A DNA stretch of 11,690 bases, from assembly GCA_026706225.1 (NCBI GenBank), contig JAPOZE010000225.1:1-11690 (forward strand), given 5' to 3'. Below, piece by piece: positions 1-5,971 of this stretch. The notes beneath the pieces are model-generated. The model ran no database searches, was not told the origin of the DNA, and saw nothing but the letters and a program-made list of their open reading frames with translations. Made by a program: the position numbers and the translations under genes. The DNA is from Acidobacteriota bacterium (GTDB lineage: Bacteria > Acidobacteriota > Terriglobia > Versatilivoradales > Versatilivoraceae). The first letter of the stretch is position 1, and the number at the start of each line of letters is the position of its first letter.

Positions 1-1203
1 AAGAAATCTTGTCTTGATCTGCCTGCGGGCCCGGTCCAGGTCGCCATCGGAAATGTCCCCGTTCCTGAGACGCTCCAATTCATGGTCCAGCATCTCCTCG
101 GCCAACTCGAAATGGGAGCCGTCGGGAAGCGTCACCAACAACTTGTAGAGGTAGGGGTGGCGAGTGGCATGGAGGCTGGAGTGGACATGGGTGGCGATCT
201 CGGAATCGACCAGGGCCCGATACAGGCGCGAGGTTCTGGCAGCGCTCTCCTGCAGGGGTTCCAGACCGATGCTCCGGCCCTTGGCCCGACACAGGACGGC
301 GTCCAGAACCCACAGCCCGTAGAGATCGCTCTGGTGGATGCCGGGGGCCCGAAAAGCCATCTGCAAATAGGGAACGTTGCCCGGTCCGGTCAGGCGCAGC
401 CGCCGTTCACCCCGCTGCTCCGGCTCCGTCAGAGGCACCCGGGGCGGGACCGGTCTCCGAGGAATGACGCCGAACCGGCGACGGACCGCCCGCATGGCCC
501 GGTCCCTGTCAAAATCGCCGACCAGAACCAGAATGGCGTTGGCGGGCGTGTAATAGCGGCGGTAGTGGTCCCAAAGCCGGCTGGCGTTCATCTGCTCCAC
601 GTCCGGGACCCATCCCCCGGCAGGCCAGCGGTAGGGGTGCCGCTTCAGGGCCGTGGTCGCCACCTCCCAATCCAAAGCCAGTCGGGAGTCATCCTCTCGC
701 CGCAACAGCTCCGCGATTACCAGACCCCGTTCCAGCTCGATCCGGCCGGACTCAAAGCGTTCGTGCCGCAGGCGCCGCGCCGCCAGTTCGAGCAGGTCGT
801 CCAGGTCGCTCTTCACCACCGAAGCAAAATAGGCGGTCTGGTCCAGAAAGGTGTAACCCTGCAACAGGCCGGCGGCGTGGCTTGCAATCCAGGGACGGTC
901 GATTGCGGCCGGCGGCTTTCCGGAGCTGAGAGTCAGGTGCTCGACAAAATGGGAGATTCCGGACGTTCCCAGCCCGGAATCATGGGAGCCCACCCGTAAC
1001 CAGAGTCCCACCGAGACCACCGGCGAGGCATGATCTTCCTTGAGCAGGACCTTCAGGCCGTTGTCGAGATAGGTCTCCACCACCCCGAAGACCGGCGACC
1101 CGATCTGTACCGACGAGGCTGTTTCCGACGATGGATCCTGGGCTTGGGCAGCCTCCGCAAACCCGAGAGTCCCCAGCAGCAGCGCGCCCCAAAGGCATGG
1201 CAA
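1..1203 (-). CDS. M16 family zinc metallopeptidase, exported (partial, C-terminal end outside window)
   Basis: This is an inverzincin-type peptidase (insulinase/pitrilysin/processing-peptidase superfamily), expected to cleave peptides outside the cytoplasm. The reading frame is open to the left edge, giving 401 residues. Counting from the TTG at 1203, the zinc motif HxxEH is HFVEH at residues 85–89, and the third ligand is probably E165 in LVIAE, 75 residues further on, which is the family spacing. The text after the motif is HLTLSSGK instead of the usual H(M)xFKGT, so the substrate cleft may differ. A hydrophobic stretch (LWGALLLGTLGFA, then AQA) at residues 4–21 looks like a signal peptide but lacks a basic N-terminal region. 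There is no in-frame ATG or GTG between the mltG stop and this point, so the start is uncertain: TTG at 1203 is the best candidate, and a GTG at 1083 would remove the signal. It follows mltG by 133 bases, probably in the same transcript. The family call is firm; the start is not. Confidence 0.85.
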   Translation of the reverse strand, partial: MPCLWGALLLGTLGFAEAAQAQDPSSETASSVQIGSPVFGVVETYLDNGLKVLLKEDHASPVVSVGLWLRVGSHDSGLGTSGISHFVEHLTLSSGKPPAAIDRPWIASHAAGLLQGYTFLDQTAYFASVVKSDLDDLLELAARRLRHERFESGRIELERGLVIAELLRREDDSRLALDWEVATTALKRHPYRWPAGGWVPDVEQMNASRLWDHYRRYYTPANAILVLVGDFDRDRAMRAVRRRFGVIPRRPVPPRVPLTEPEQRGERRLRLTGPGNVPYLQMAFRAPGIHQSDLYGLWVLDAVLCRAKGRSIGLEPLQESAARTSRLYRALVDSEIATHVHSSLHATRHPYLYKLLVTLPDGSHFELAEEMLDHELERLRNGDISDGDLDRARRQIKTRFL

Positions 1204-1240
1204 CGGGCCGAAGACAAGGCCTGCTCCGCCAAACCCTGCG

Positions 1241-1324
1241 GGGCCGGCCGGGGCGTTCGCAGCCGGCCCGCAGTGAGAAGCAGGGGGCCGGGTCCGGCCC
1301 TGGGTTACGGCGGCCTGCCGGACC
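1241..1324 (-). repeat. Two consecutive GC-rich inverted repeats between mltG and the M16 gene
   Basis: There are two perfect 8-bp inverted repeats in the gap. The first has arms GGTCCGGC (1291–1298) and GCCGGACC (1317–1324) with an 18-base loop. The second has arms GGGCCGGC (1241–1248) and GCCGGCCC (1262–1269) with a 13-base loop. Neither is followed by a T-run on the minus strand, so they do not look like intrinsic terminators. They could affect read-through or mRNA stability between mltG and the peptidase gene, but in such GC-rich DNA they may have no function. Confidence 0.4.
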
Positions 1325-1336
1325 GGGTTACCGCTT

Positions 1337-2401
1337 TCAGGATCCGGTGCCCCGGGTCCGGGCGAGCCGCTTCTGGCTACGGAGGGCCCGCCTGTAAGCC
1401 CCCACGGCACGTAGATGTTGCGACAAAGTCTCTGAAAAGACATGTCCCCCCCGGTTGTCGCTGACGAAGTAGAGGTAGTCGGTTGTTGCCGGACGGATCG
1501 CGGCCTGGAGCGATTTCAGCCCCGGGTTGGCTATGGGCCCGGGAGGCAGTCCGGCAATGGTGTAGGTGTTGTAGGGCGAGCTGAAATCCAGGTCGGACTG
1601 GTAGATCTTGCCCCGGAACCGTCCGTTCAGCTTGGCGGCATAGATCACCGTGGGATCGCACTGAAGCGGGATTCCCCGGCCCAGACGGTTGTGAAAAACG
1701 GAAGACACCAGGGCCCGCTCCGACTCCATTCCCGTTTCGGTCTCGATCAACGAAGCCAGGGTGACCACTTGTTGCAGGGTCAACCCACTGGAGTCCATTT
1801 CCGGCAGAATGTGAGTCTCAGCCACCTGACGAAATCGTTGGACCATCTGACGGATCAGATCCCGGGCCGTGGTTTGCCGGTTCCAGCGATAGGTGTCGGG
1901 AAACAGGAATCCCTCCAGATTGCCGGCGTTGGGAGCCAGGTCGGAGATCAGCTCGACCTCTTCAAGCATTCGGTCGAAGTCCTCGGGAGGCGTCGGACCG
2001 CCCTCTCTGAACAATTCGGGTATCTCAAATAGAGAGGTGCCTTCCGGGATGGTGAGCTCGCGATAGTGGATCAACCCCTGGTTCAAGCGCTCGGCCACCT
2101 GAGGAATGGTCAGCGGCTCCCGGAAAAGATATTCCCCGGCCTGGAGGGGCTTCGACCACTTCAGGGTCTTGACGTAGGCCAGGAACAGCGTGTGGTGGCT
2201 GATGATGCCTTCCGCTTCCAGTTGCCGGGCGATGGCCGGGGACGGCGTGCCGGGCGCGATCCACAACAGCTTCTCCGGCTCGGAGTAGTCCTTGAGCGGA
2301 TGGTGCCAGGCAGTCACCAGGGCCCCGGCGACCGCTCCCACAAGCAGCAGCCCCAGTCCCGCCAGGCACATCAGAATCGCAAATCGTCTGCCTGTTGCCA
2401 T
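1337..2401 (-). CDS. mltG: Endolytic murein transglycosylase MltG (YceG-like)
   Basis: MltG is an inner-membrane lytic transglycosylase that cuts nascent peptidoglycan strands and so limits glycan chain length. The 354-residue protein has the family's usual length and order: a short cytoplasmic N-terminus (MATGRR), one membrane helix at about residues 8–31, a LysM-like region around 40–115, and the catalytic YceG domain from about 120 to 340. The signature ASLIETETGMESERA lies at 216–230, with E220 in the place of the catalytic glutamate. It is followed by VFHNRL, LQCDPTVIYA and YNTYTIAGLPPGPIANPG (278–294), all typical. The ATG at 2401 places the helix correctly at the N-terminus, although the ribosome site is weak. 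It lies 89 bases downstream of ruvX; ruvX and mltG are neighbours in many bacteria. The basic C-terminal tail is short and unremarkable. The identification is secure. Confidence 0.96.
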   Translation of the reverse strand: MATGRRFAILMCLAGLGLLLVGAVAGALVTAWHHPLKDYSEPEKLLWIAPGTPSPAIARQLEAEGIISHHTLFLAYVKTLKWSKPLQAGEYLFREPLTIPQVAERLNQGLIHYRELTIPEGTSLFEIPELFREGGPTPPEDFDRMLEEVELISDLAPNAGNLEGFLFPDTYRWNRQTTARDLIRQMVQRFRQVAETHILPEMDSSGLTLQQVVTLASLIETETGMESERALVSSVFHNRLGRGIPLQCDPTVIYAAKLNGRFRGKIYQSDLDFSSPYNTYTIAGLPPGPIANPGLKSLQAAIRPATTDYLYFVSDNRGGHVFSETLSQHLRAVGAYRRALRSQKRLARTRGTGS

Positions 2402-2419
2402 AGATCCAACCGGTTGAGT

Positions 2420-2452
2420 CAGAACTGCCGATTCCGAGAATCCAGGCAGCTC
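2420..2452 (-). repeat. Degenerate second copy of the ruvX 3' end
   Basis: These 33 bases match the last codons and stop of ruvX (2492–2524) at 30 of 33 positions, 72 bases further downstream. Read on the minus strand the copy encodes SCLDSRNRQF then TGA, against SYLDSRNRQF then TGA in the gene. Two of the three differences are third-position synonymous changes. It carries no start codon of its own and is separated from ruvX by in-frame stops, so it is a remnant, probably left by a local duplication or by insertion of the short repeat array between the two copies. Confidence 0.75.
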
Positions 2453-2457
2453 CGGTC

Positions 2458-2493
2458 GTCATTCATCATTCATCACTCGTCATTCATCATTCA
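2458..2493 (-). repeat. Short ATGAATG-type tandem array after the ruvX stop
   Basis: On the minus strand this stretch starts in the ruvX stop and reads as two near-identical units, each TGAATGATGAATGACGA plus a base or two. Multiple overlapping ATGA elements and stops in all frames make it non-coding. It separates the ruvX end from its degenerate second copy. I recall similar arrays scattered between genes in Acidobacteriota and Planctomycetota genomes; that recollection is not checked here. Confidence 0.65.
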
Positions 2494-2910
2494 GAACTGC
2501 CGGTTCCGGGAATCCAGGTAGCTCTGAAGCATGATCGCGGCCGCCATCCGGTCGATGGCTCCACGCCGCTTTTTCCGCCTCACACCGGCTTCAATCAGGG
2601 TCTTCTCCGCCGAGAGCGAGGTGAAACGCTCGTCCCACAAGACCACCGGCAGTCCGGTGGCCTCTTTCAGCCGCTCGGCAAATTCCCGGCTACGTTCCGC
2701 CTGCCTTCCCGCCGAACCGTCCAGATTCAGCGGATTTCCGACCACGAAGCGCTCCACCTGGTGCTCCGCGGCCATCTCGGCCAGGCAGGCCAGGTCGCGG
2801 TCCCGACCGGACCGCTCCAGGGTGGCGTGACCTTGAGCGATCAGACCGGTCTGGTCACTGAGCGCGATCCCTATCCGGACCTCCCCCACATCCAGACCCA
2901 TGCTCCGCAT
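2491..2910 (-). CDS. ruvX: RuvX/YqgF family RNase H-fold nuclease (putative pre-16S rRNA nuclease / Holliday junction resolvase)
   Basis: This RNase H-fold protein is essential in E. coli for processing the 5' end of 16S rRNA and has been proposed to resolve Holliday junctions. Its 139 residues match the family length. The first catalytic aspartate is D7 in GLDVGEVRIGIA (5–16), the glycine-rich strand FVVGNPLNLDGS spans 55–66, the WDERFTS motif lies at 92–98, and the last acidic residue is D120 in IDRMAAAIML, so the active site is complete. An AAAGGGTGA sequence lies upstream of the ATG at 2910; a second in-frame ATG at 2901 would lose only three residues. A TATAAT box about 35 bases upstream suggests that transcription of ruvX–mltG–M16 begins here. 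Its last codons are duplicated downstream. Confidence 0.95.
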   Translation of the reverse strand: MRSMGLDVGEVRIGIALSDQTGLIAQGHATLERSGRDRDLACLAEMAAEHQVERFVVGNPLNLDGSAGRQAERSREFAERLKEATGLPVVLWDERFTSLSAEKTLIEAGVRRKKRRGAIDRMAAAIMLQSYLDSRNRQF

Positions 2911-2944
2911 CGAGCGTCACCCTTTCCGTGCTGACCGGGCCCTC

Positions 2945-2950
2945 ATTATA
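2945..2950 (-). promoter_or_regulatory. Candidate -10 box for ruvX–mltG
   Basis: A perfect TATAAT is read on the minus strand here, preceded by GGTA and standing out in an otherwise GC-rich stretch. A start site near 2938 would give a leader of about 28 bases to the ruvX ATG. No good -35 hexamer lies 16–18 bases upstream, and there is no TGn extension. The call therefore rests on the -10 box and its position alone. Confidence 0.45.
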
Positions 2951-3156
2951 TACCGCTCCCTGGCCGGCTCCGCCGCCAGGACGCTGATCCGGCCGAGTCC
3001 ATGTTGTCCCGCCGTGAGGGTCGCCGGTGCTGCATCGCAGGGAAACTGAGCGGCACGCAACGGCAGAGCATGCGGGCGGGACGCCCGCGCTCCCGGGTGG
3101 GCGCCTCCCCCATCACTCTTGCTGCTCGAGGGGGGCACGAGCCGACTTGCCGGGCT

Positions 3157-3183
3157 ACGGCCCTGCCTATGCGGCAGAGCCGT
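3157..3183 (-). terminator. Strong hairpin downstream of the glycan operon, possible transcription stop
   Basis: An 11-bp stem with one G·T pair and a 5-base loop: arm ACGGCTCTGCC, loop GCATA, arm GGCAGGGCCGT on the minus strand. It starts about 34 bases after the last methyltransferase stop codon, where a terminator is expected. No T-run follows, so it is not a classical intrinsic terminator. It may instead slow polymerase or simply be part of a dispersed repeat. Confidence 0.35.
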
Positions 3184-3187
3184 CACG

Positions 3188-3222
3188 CTTGGTGGTTCTT
3201 CGTGGCCCTTCTTGGATCACTC
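3188..3222 (-). repeat. GAGTGATCCA/CACGAAG-type dispersed repeat, downstream copy
   Basis: On the minus strand this begins GAGTGATCCAAGAAGG, continues with CCACGAAGAACC and ends CACCAAG. The same blocks in the same order (GAGTGATCCA, CCACGAAGG, CACCAAG) occur on the plus strand at 6999–7043, so the two copies are inverted relative to each other and bracket the four-gene operon. The stop codon of the last methyltransferase is the TGA inside GAGTGATCCA. Confidence 0.6.
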
Positions 3223-4053
3223 ATTTCTTGTGGTTTCTAGCGAGTCGCGCTCCGCGACTGAACCCGCGCCGCCCGCTTTCCGGCACTTCACCATGTAGCC
3301 GGTCCCCAGATCCCCACTCAGAAAGGGACGTTGCATCAGCAGGAAGGGTCGCCACAACCGCTCCTTGAGCAACCACTTCGCCAGCCGGGCAAAACGCCGG
3401 TTGCCGCTTCCGGCCGTCCGCCCAAAATCTTTCATTGAACCGCCGGCGGTTGCAGAAAGAGAACCCTCGGACCCGGTCTCGCCGCGAGTCGCACCAGGTT
3501 CCGGGAACAGGAGCGAGGAGAGCGGATAGGTCCAGTTCAACACCGGGAATCCATAACAGCAAAATGCCTCCACCGCCCAGCCGGACTGGCCCAGCTTTCG
3601 GATCAACTCCGCCTTCTCATATCTTCGGGCGTGGCCGGCTCGCGTGTCGTTGGAGGTCCAGCGTCGCTGGTGAGCCGGCACGGAAAACAACAAGGTGCCT
3701 TCGGGGGCCAGCAATTCCCTCCAGCGTACCAGGCATTGCCGGTCGTCCAGGTAGTGCTCCAGGACCTCGAAGGCCAGGACCAGATCGAAGGGGCCCTCCA
3801 CCTGAAAGAAATCCCGGGCGCGAAACTCCACCACGCCGGCCGGATGGCTGGAGCGCTGCCGGTGCTCGCGAATCAGCCGCGGATTCAGATCCAGACAGAG
3901 CCCCCGGCACCCCCGGCCCACCAGATCTTCATAAATGTTCCCGCTGCCGACCCCGATTTCCAGGAAGCGCCCAGAGACCACAGGCTTCAAGAGTCGCCGC
4001 ATCAGCCAGCGGCGGTAGAGATAGGCCAGGGTGGGATTGAACTCTTGGCTCAA
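3217..4053 (-). CDS. Class I SAM-dependent methyltransferase (last gene of glycan operon)
   Basis: A Rossmann-fold methyltransferase of 278 residues, probably acting on a sugar or lipid-linked glycan intermediate; the acceptor cannot be read from sequence. Motif I is FLEIGVGSGN (30–39), the acidic end of strand 2 is LDLNP (54–58), motif IV is DLVLAFEVLEHY (90–101), and motif VI is LAPEGTLLFSVPAH (115–128). The following RRWTSNDTRAGHARRY block (130–145) is typical of UbiG-like enzymes found beside glycosyltransferases. Residues 185–220 form a low-complexity Gly/Ser/Thr-rich insert before a basic C-terminal helix region. The start ATG overlaps the upstream gene's stop as ATGA. The last residues, SVAERDSLETTRNE, are encoded by a perfect hairpin (3243–3259) followed by the start of a dispersed repeat, so the original C-terminus has probably been altered. 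The methyltransferase fold is secure; the substrate is unknown. Confidence 0.88.
   Translation of the reverse strand: MSQEFNPTLAYLYRRWLMRRLLKPVVSGRFLEIGVGSGNIYEDLVGRGCRGLCLDLNPRLIREHRQRSSHPAGVVEFRARDFFQVEGPFDLVLAFEVLEHYLDDRQCLVRWRELLAPEGTLLFSVPAHQRRWTSNDTRAGHARRYEKAELIRKLGQSGWAVEAFCCYGFPVLNWTYPLSSLLFPEPGATRGETGSEGSLSATAGGSMKDFGRTAGSGNRRFARLAKWLLKERLWRPFLLMQRPFLSGDLGTGYMVKCRKAGGAGSVAERDSLETTRNE
3243..3259. repeat. Perfect hairpin inside the 3' end of the last methyltransferase gene
   Basis: Arms AGTCGCG and CGCGACT form a 7-bp stem around a CTC loop on the plus strand. It encodes residues VAERDS near the C-terminus. Such GTCGCG/CGCGAC hairpins are familiar to me as dispersed intergenic elements, which suggests that the reading frame has extended into repeat DNA. 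Confidence 0.5.
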
Positions 4054-4817
4054 GACTGGTCTCCGGCCCTGTCCTCAAGGCTGTTCCCGTCCTTCCTCAA
4101 GGTCAGGATATAGACGGGAAGCCAGGGCATCAGCAAGACAAAGGACCAGCGCGGAAACCACCGCAACCACCGCGCCGTCCCCTTCAAGCCGGGATCGTCC
4201 CGGAAGTAGAATTCCGCATCGGCCAGGACCGCGGCGGTCTGGTTCCGGATCTGAAATCTGCGGGCCAGCCGGTTCAACTGCCGGTAGCTCAGAGGATAGT
4301 CCAGATAGGCCCGACCCCGTCCGGTCCATCGGACGTAGCGGTCGGCCAGCCACCTCGGCAACCAGGACAGGAGGGGCAAACGGTAGTGCTGCTCCATCAG
4401 GCCGTAACGATTGGGGGTGGCCAGATAGCACAGACCGCCCGGACGAAGCACCCGCCAGGCCTCGTCCAGCAGCAACTGGGGCGCGCGAACGTGCTCCACG
4501 ACATGGTTGAGCAGCAGCACGTCAAAGGTGCGCGAGCGCAACGGCAAGCGACACCCGTCCGCCCGGACGAAGTGAAACCCTTCCCGGCGTCCCTCTTCGT
4601 CTGCGAAATCGACGCCAACCGCCAGACCGAAGTGCTCGGCCAGCATCCGGGTAATTTGACCCTGACTACAGCCAACGTCCAACAGAGAGAGCTTGCGGTC
4701 GAGAGCGATCTGTTGCTGCAACACCCGCAGGATCTTTTGGGCCTTGGCCTCCCGAGAAGCCAGGTAGTCTTCCACCCAGGGGGGGAAACGCCCCAGGAAG
4801 GTGGGGGAAGGGTTCAT
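4050..4817 (-). CDS. Class I SAM-dependent methyltransferase (third gene of glycan operon)
   Basis: A 255-residue methyltransferase with the Methyltransf_11 pattern. Motif I is LLDVGCSQGQ (45–54), the strand-2 acidic residue is in VGVDFADEE (68–76), and ADGCRLPLRSRTFDVLLLNHVVEHV (86–110) holds motifs III and IV, followed by LDEAWRVLRPGGLCYLATPNRYG (117–139). The C-terminal half is rich in Trp, Arg and hydrophobic residues; WSFVLLMPWLPVYILTL (224–240) could associate with the membrane, as expected for an enzyme working on a lipid-linked sugar. Its ATG overlaps the stop of the GT4 gene and its stop overlaps the next methyltransferase start, both as ATGA, so the set is translationally coupled. 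It shares only the fold and general motifs with the following methyltransferase, so the two are unlikely to be a recent duplication. The acceptor is unknown. Confidence 0.9.
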   Translation of the reverse strand: MNPSPTFLGRFPPWVEDYLASREAKAQKILRVLQQQIALDRKLSLLDVGCSQGQITRMLAEHFGLAVGVDFADEEGRREGFHFVRADGCRLPLRSRTFDVLLLNHVVEHVRAPQLLLDEAWRVLRPGGLCYLATPNRYGLMEQHYRLPLLSWLPRWLADRYVRWTGRGRAYLDYPLSYRQLNRLARRFQIRNQTAAVLADAEFYFRDDPGLKGTARWLRWFPRWSFVLLMPWLPVYILTLRKDGNSLEDRAGDQS

Positions 4818-5971
4818 GCTTGTCCCCTGGTGTTTTGTCTCCCGACCGCCTCCACCGCTTCCGCCAGCCGATTCCAGGAACGTTCCTGCAGCCTGGCTTC
4901 GATGTGGCCCGGCATGGTGGAGCCGCCTGCGCTTGAAAAGAAGTGGATGACGGCCTCTGCGATGGCCTCCGGATTCCGTGGGGGGACCAGGTAGCCCGTG
5001 CGTCCCGGCTCCACGGCTTCGGGAATGCCGCCCACCTCCCCCACCACCACCGGCTTCCGAAACCCATGGGCCAACTGCACGATTCCGCTCTGGGTGGCGC
5101 TGGCGTAGGGAACCACGACCAGATCGGCAGCCGCAAAGTAAGTGGGAACCATTTCGTCGGGGACGTAGCGGGCATGCAGCGTCACCCTTTCTTCCAGGTG
5201 CAGCTTCTCAATCAGCTCCCGATAGGGCCGGAGATCTTCCCAACTCTCTCCGGCCACCAGCAGGTGAACCCGGAAGCGGTCGAGGATCAGGGGTAGGCTC
5301 TGCAGCAGGTAACGCAGTCCCTTGTATTCCCGGATGAAGCCGAAGAACAGCAGGACTCTTTCACAGTTCACACCGAGTCGGGCTCGCGCAGTGGACGCGT
5401 CGATCGCCGCTGCATCGAGATGGTCATATGCGGGGTGAGGGGAAACCGTGACCCGGTCCGCCCGATCGGGGCCGATCCAACCCAGCAGGTTCTCCCGGTC
5501 CCAGCCGGAATGAGTCAGGAAGTAATCACCCCGGCACAAGACCCTGCTGGAGAGAGAGTTTTTCAACCGGGAGGTCTCGTGCTCGATGACATTGTGACAA
5601 ATGAAGAGGGCCGGTGAGCCGGAGGCCCTGGCCAGCGCCTTCAGGAAGAGGTAGTAGAAGGGAGCCCAGTAGGCCACCGTCCAGGGGAGAATGACCAACT
5701 CGGAGCCGTGGCGGGCAATCTTTCCGGGAAGGCGCCACCAGGCCAGGGGGCTGACGGCGTCAAAGGTTTCGTCGGGAATCTCGAGGGCAACCGGTTTCAG
5801 GCTGGGGTCCCGGTCGGTGGCCCCGGGGTACAGCCAGGAGGGATATTGGCGTGAGTAAGAGAGGAATTGAACCCGGCACCGCCGCCGCAGCGCCCTCACC
5901 AGCAGCGACGTGTAGTGCGAGATGCCACCCCGAAAGGGATGGGTCGGACCGACAATCGAGAGATTCCTCAT
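4814..5971 (-). CDS. GT4-family glycosyltransferase (GT-B fold)
   Basis: A 385-residue retaining glycosyltransferase expected to transfer a nucleotide-activated sugar to a glycan or lipid acceptor at the cytoplasmic face. The N-terminal GT-B domain opens with IVGPTHPFRGGISHYTSLLVRAL (6–28), including the acceptor-side Gly-Gly loop. The C-terminal domain starts near FFGFIREYKGLRYLL (209–223) and continues through YFAAADLVVVPYASATQSGI (278–297), KPVVVGEVGGIPEAV (306–320) and GRTGYLVPP (323–331). The usual first glutamate of the E-x7-E donor motif is replaced: the segment reads TQSGIVQLAHGF. I recall that TQSG form from a GT4 subgroup, so it is probably not a loss of function. Start and stop overlap the adjacent genes by four bases (ATGA), with GT2 upstream and a methyltransferase downstream. 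The family is secure, while sugar and acceptor are unknown. Confidence 0.92.
   Translation of the reverse strand: MRNLSIVGPTHPFRGGISHYTSLLVRALRRRCRVQFLSYSRQYPSWLYPGATDRDPSLKPVALEIPDETFDAVSPLAWWRLPGKIARHGSELVILPWTVAYWAPFYYLFLKALARASGSPALFICHNVIEHETSRLKNSLSSRVLCRGDYFLTHSGWDRENLLGWIGPDRADRVTVSPHPAYDHLDAAAIDASTARARLGVNCERVLLFFGFIREYKGLRYLLQSLPLILDRFRVHLLVAGESWEDLRPYRELIEKLHLEERVTLHARYVPDEMVPTYFAAADLVVVPYASATQSGIVQLAHGFRKPVVVGEVGGIPEAVEPGRTGYLVPPRNPEAIAEAVIHFFSSAGGSTMPGHIEARLQERSWNRLAEAVEAVGRQNTRGQA

Larger units (their letters stand above)
2911..3187. repeat. Gene-free, repeat-rich region between ruvX and the glycan operon
   Basis: I see no credible gene here. The only long frame (2917–3186, minus) is compositionally odd, with a stretch reading ARASRPHALPL, a type I recognise as a mistranslated intergenic repeat. 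It contains a perfect 7-bp hairpin GCGGGCG–GGA–CGCCCGC at 3072–3088 and a long hairpin at 3157–3183. Together with the repeat at 3188–3222 the region looks like accumulated dispersed elements downstream of the glycan operon. The ruvX promoter lies at its left end. Confidence 0.6.

Noticed and set aside
82..999. Long plus-strand open frame of 305 codons
   Set aside because: It is the antisense shadow of the M16 peptidase, whose minus-strand frame has a real HxxEH motif and family features.
980..1198. Minus-strand frame from the ATG at 1198
   Set aside because: It is shifted relative to the M16 frame and gives no signal peptide or domain; it was considered only as a trace of a frameshift.
2025..2462. 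Minus-strand 145-codon frame starting in the ATGAATG array
   Set aside because: It runs out of frame through mltG and begins in the degenerate ruvX copy; it is a by-product of the duplication.
2458..2493. Possible CRISPR array in the ATGAATG repeats
   Set aside because: The units are too short, adjacent without spacers, and no cas gene is present.
2917..3186. 89-residue open frame on the minus strand between ruvX and the methyltransferase
   Set aside because: It translates hairpin-rich repeat DNA (ARASRPHALPL type), has no recognisable domain, and overlaps the candidate ruvX promoter region.
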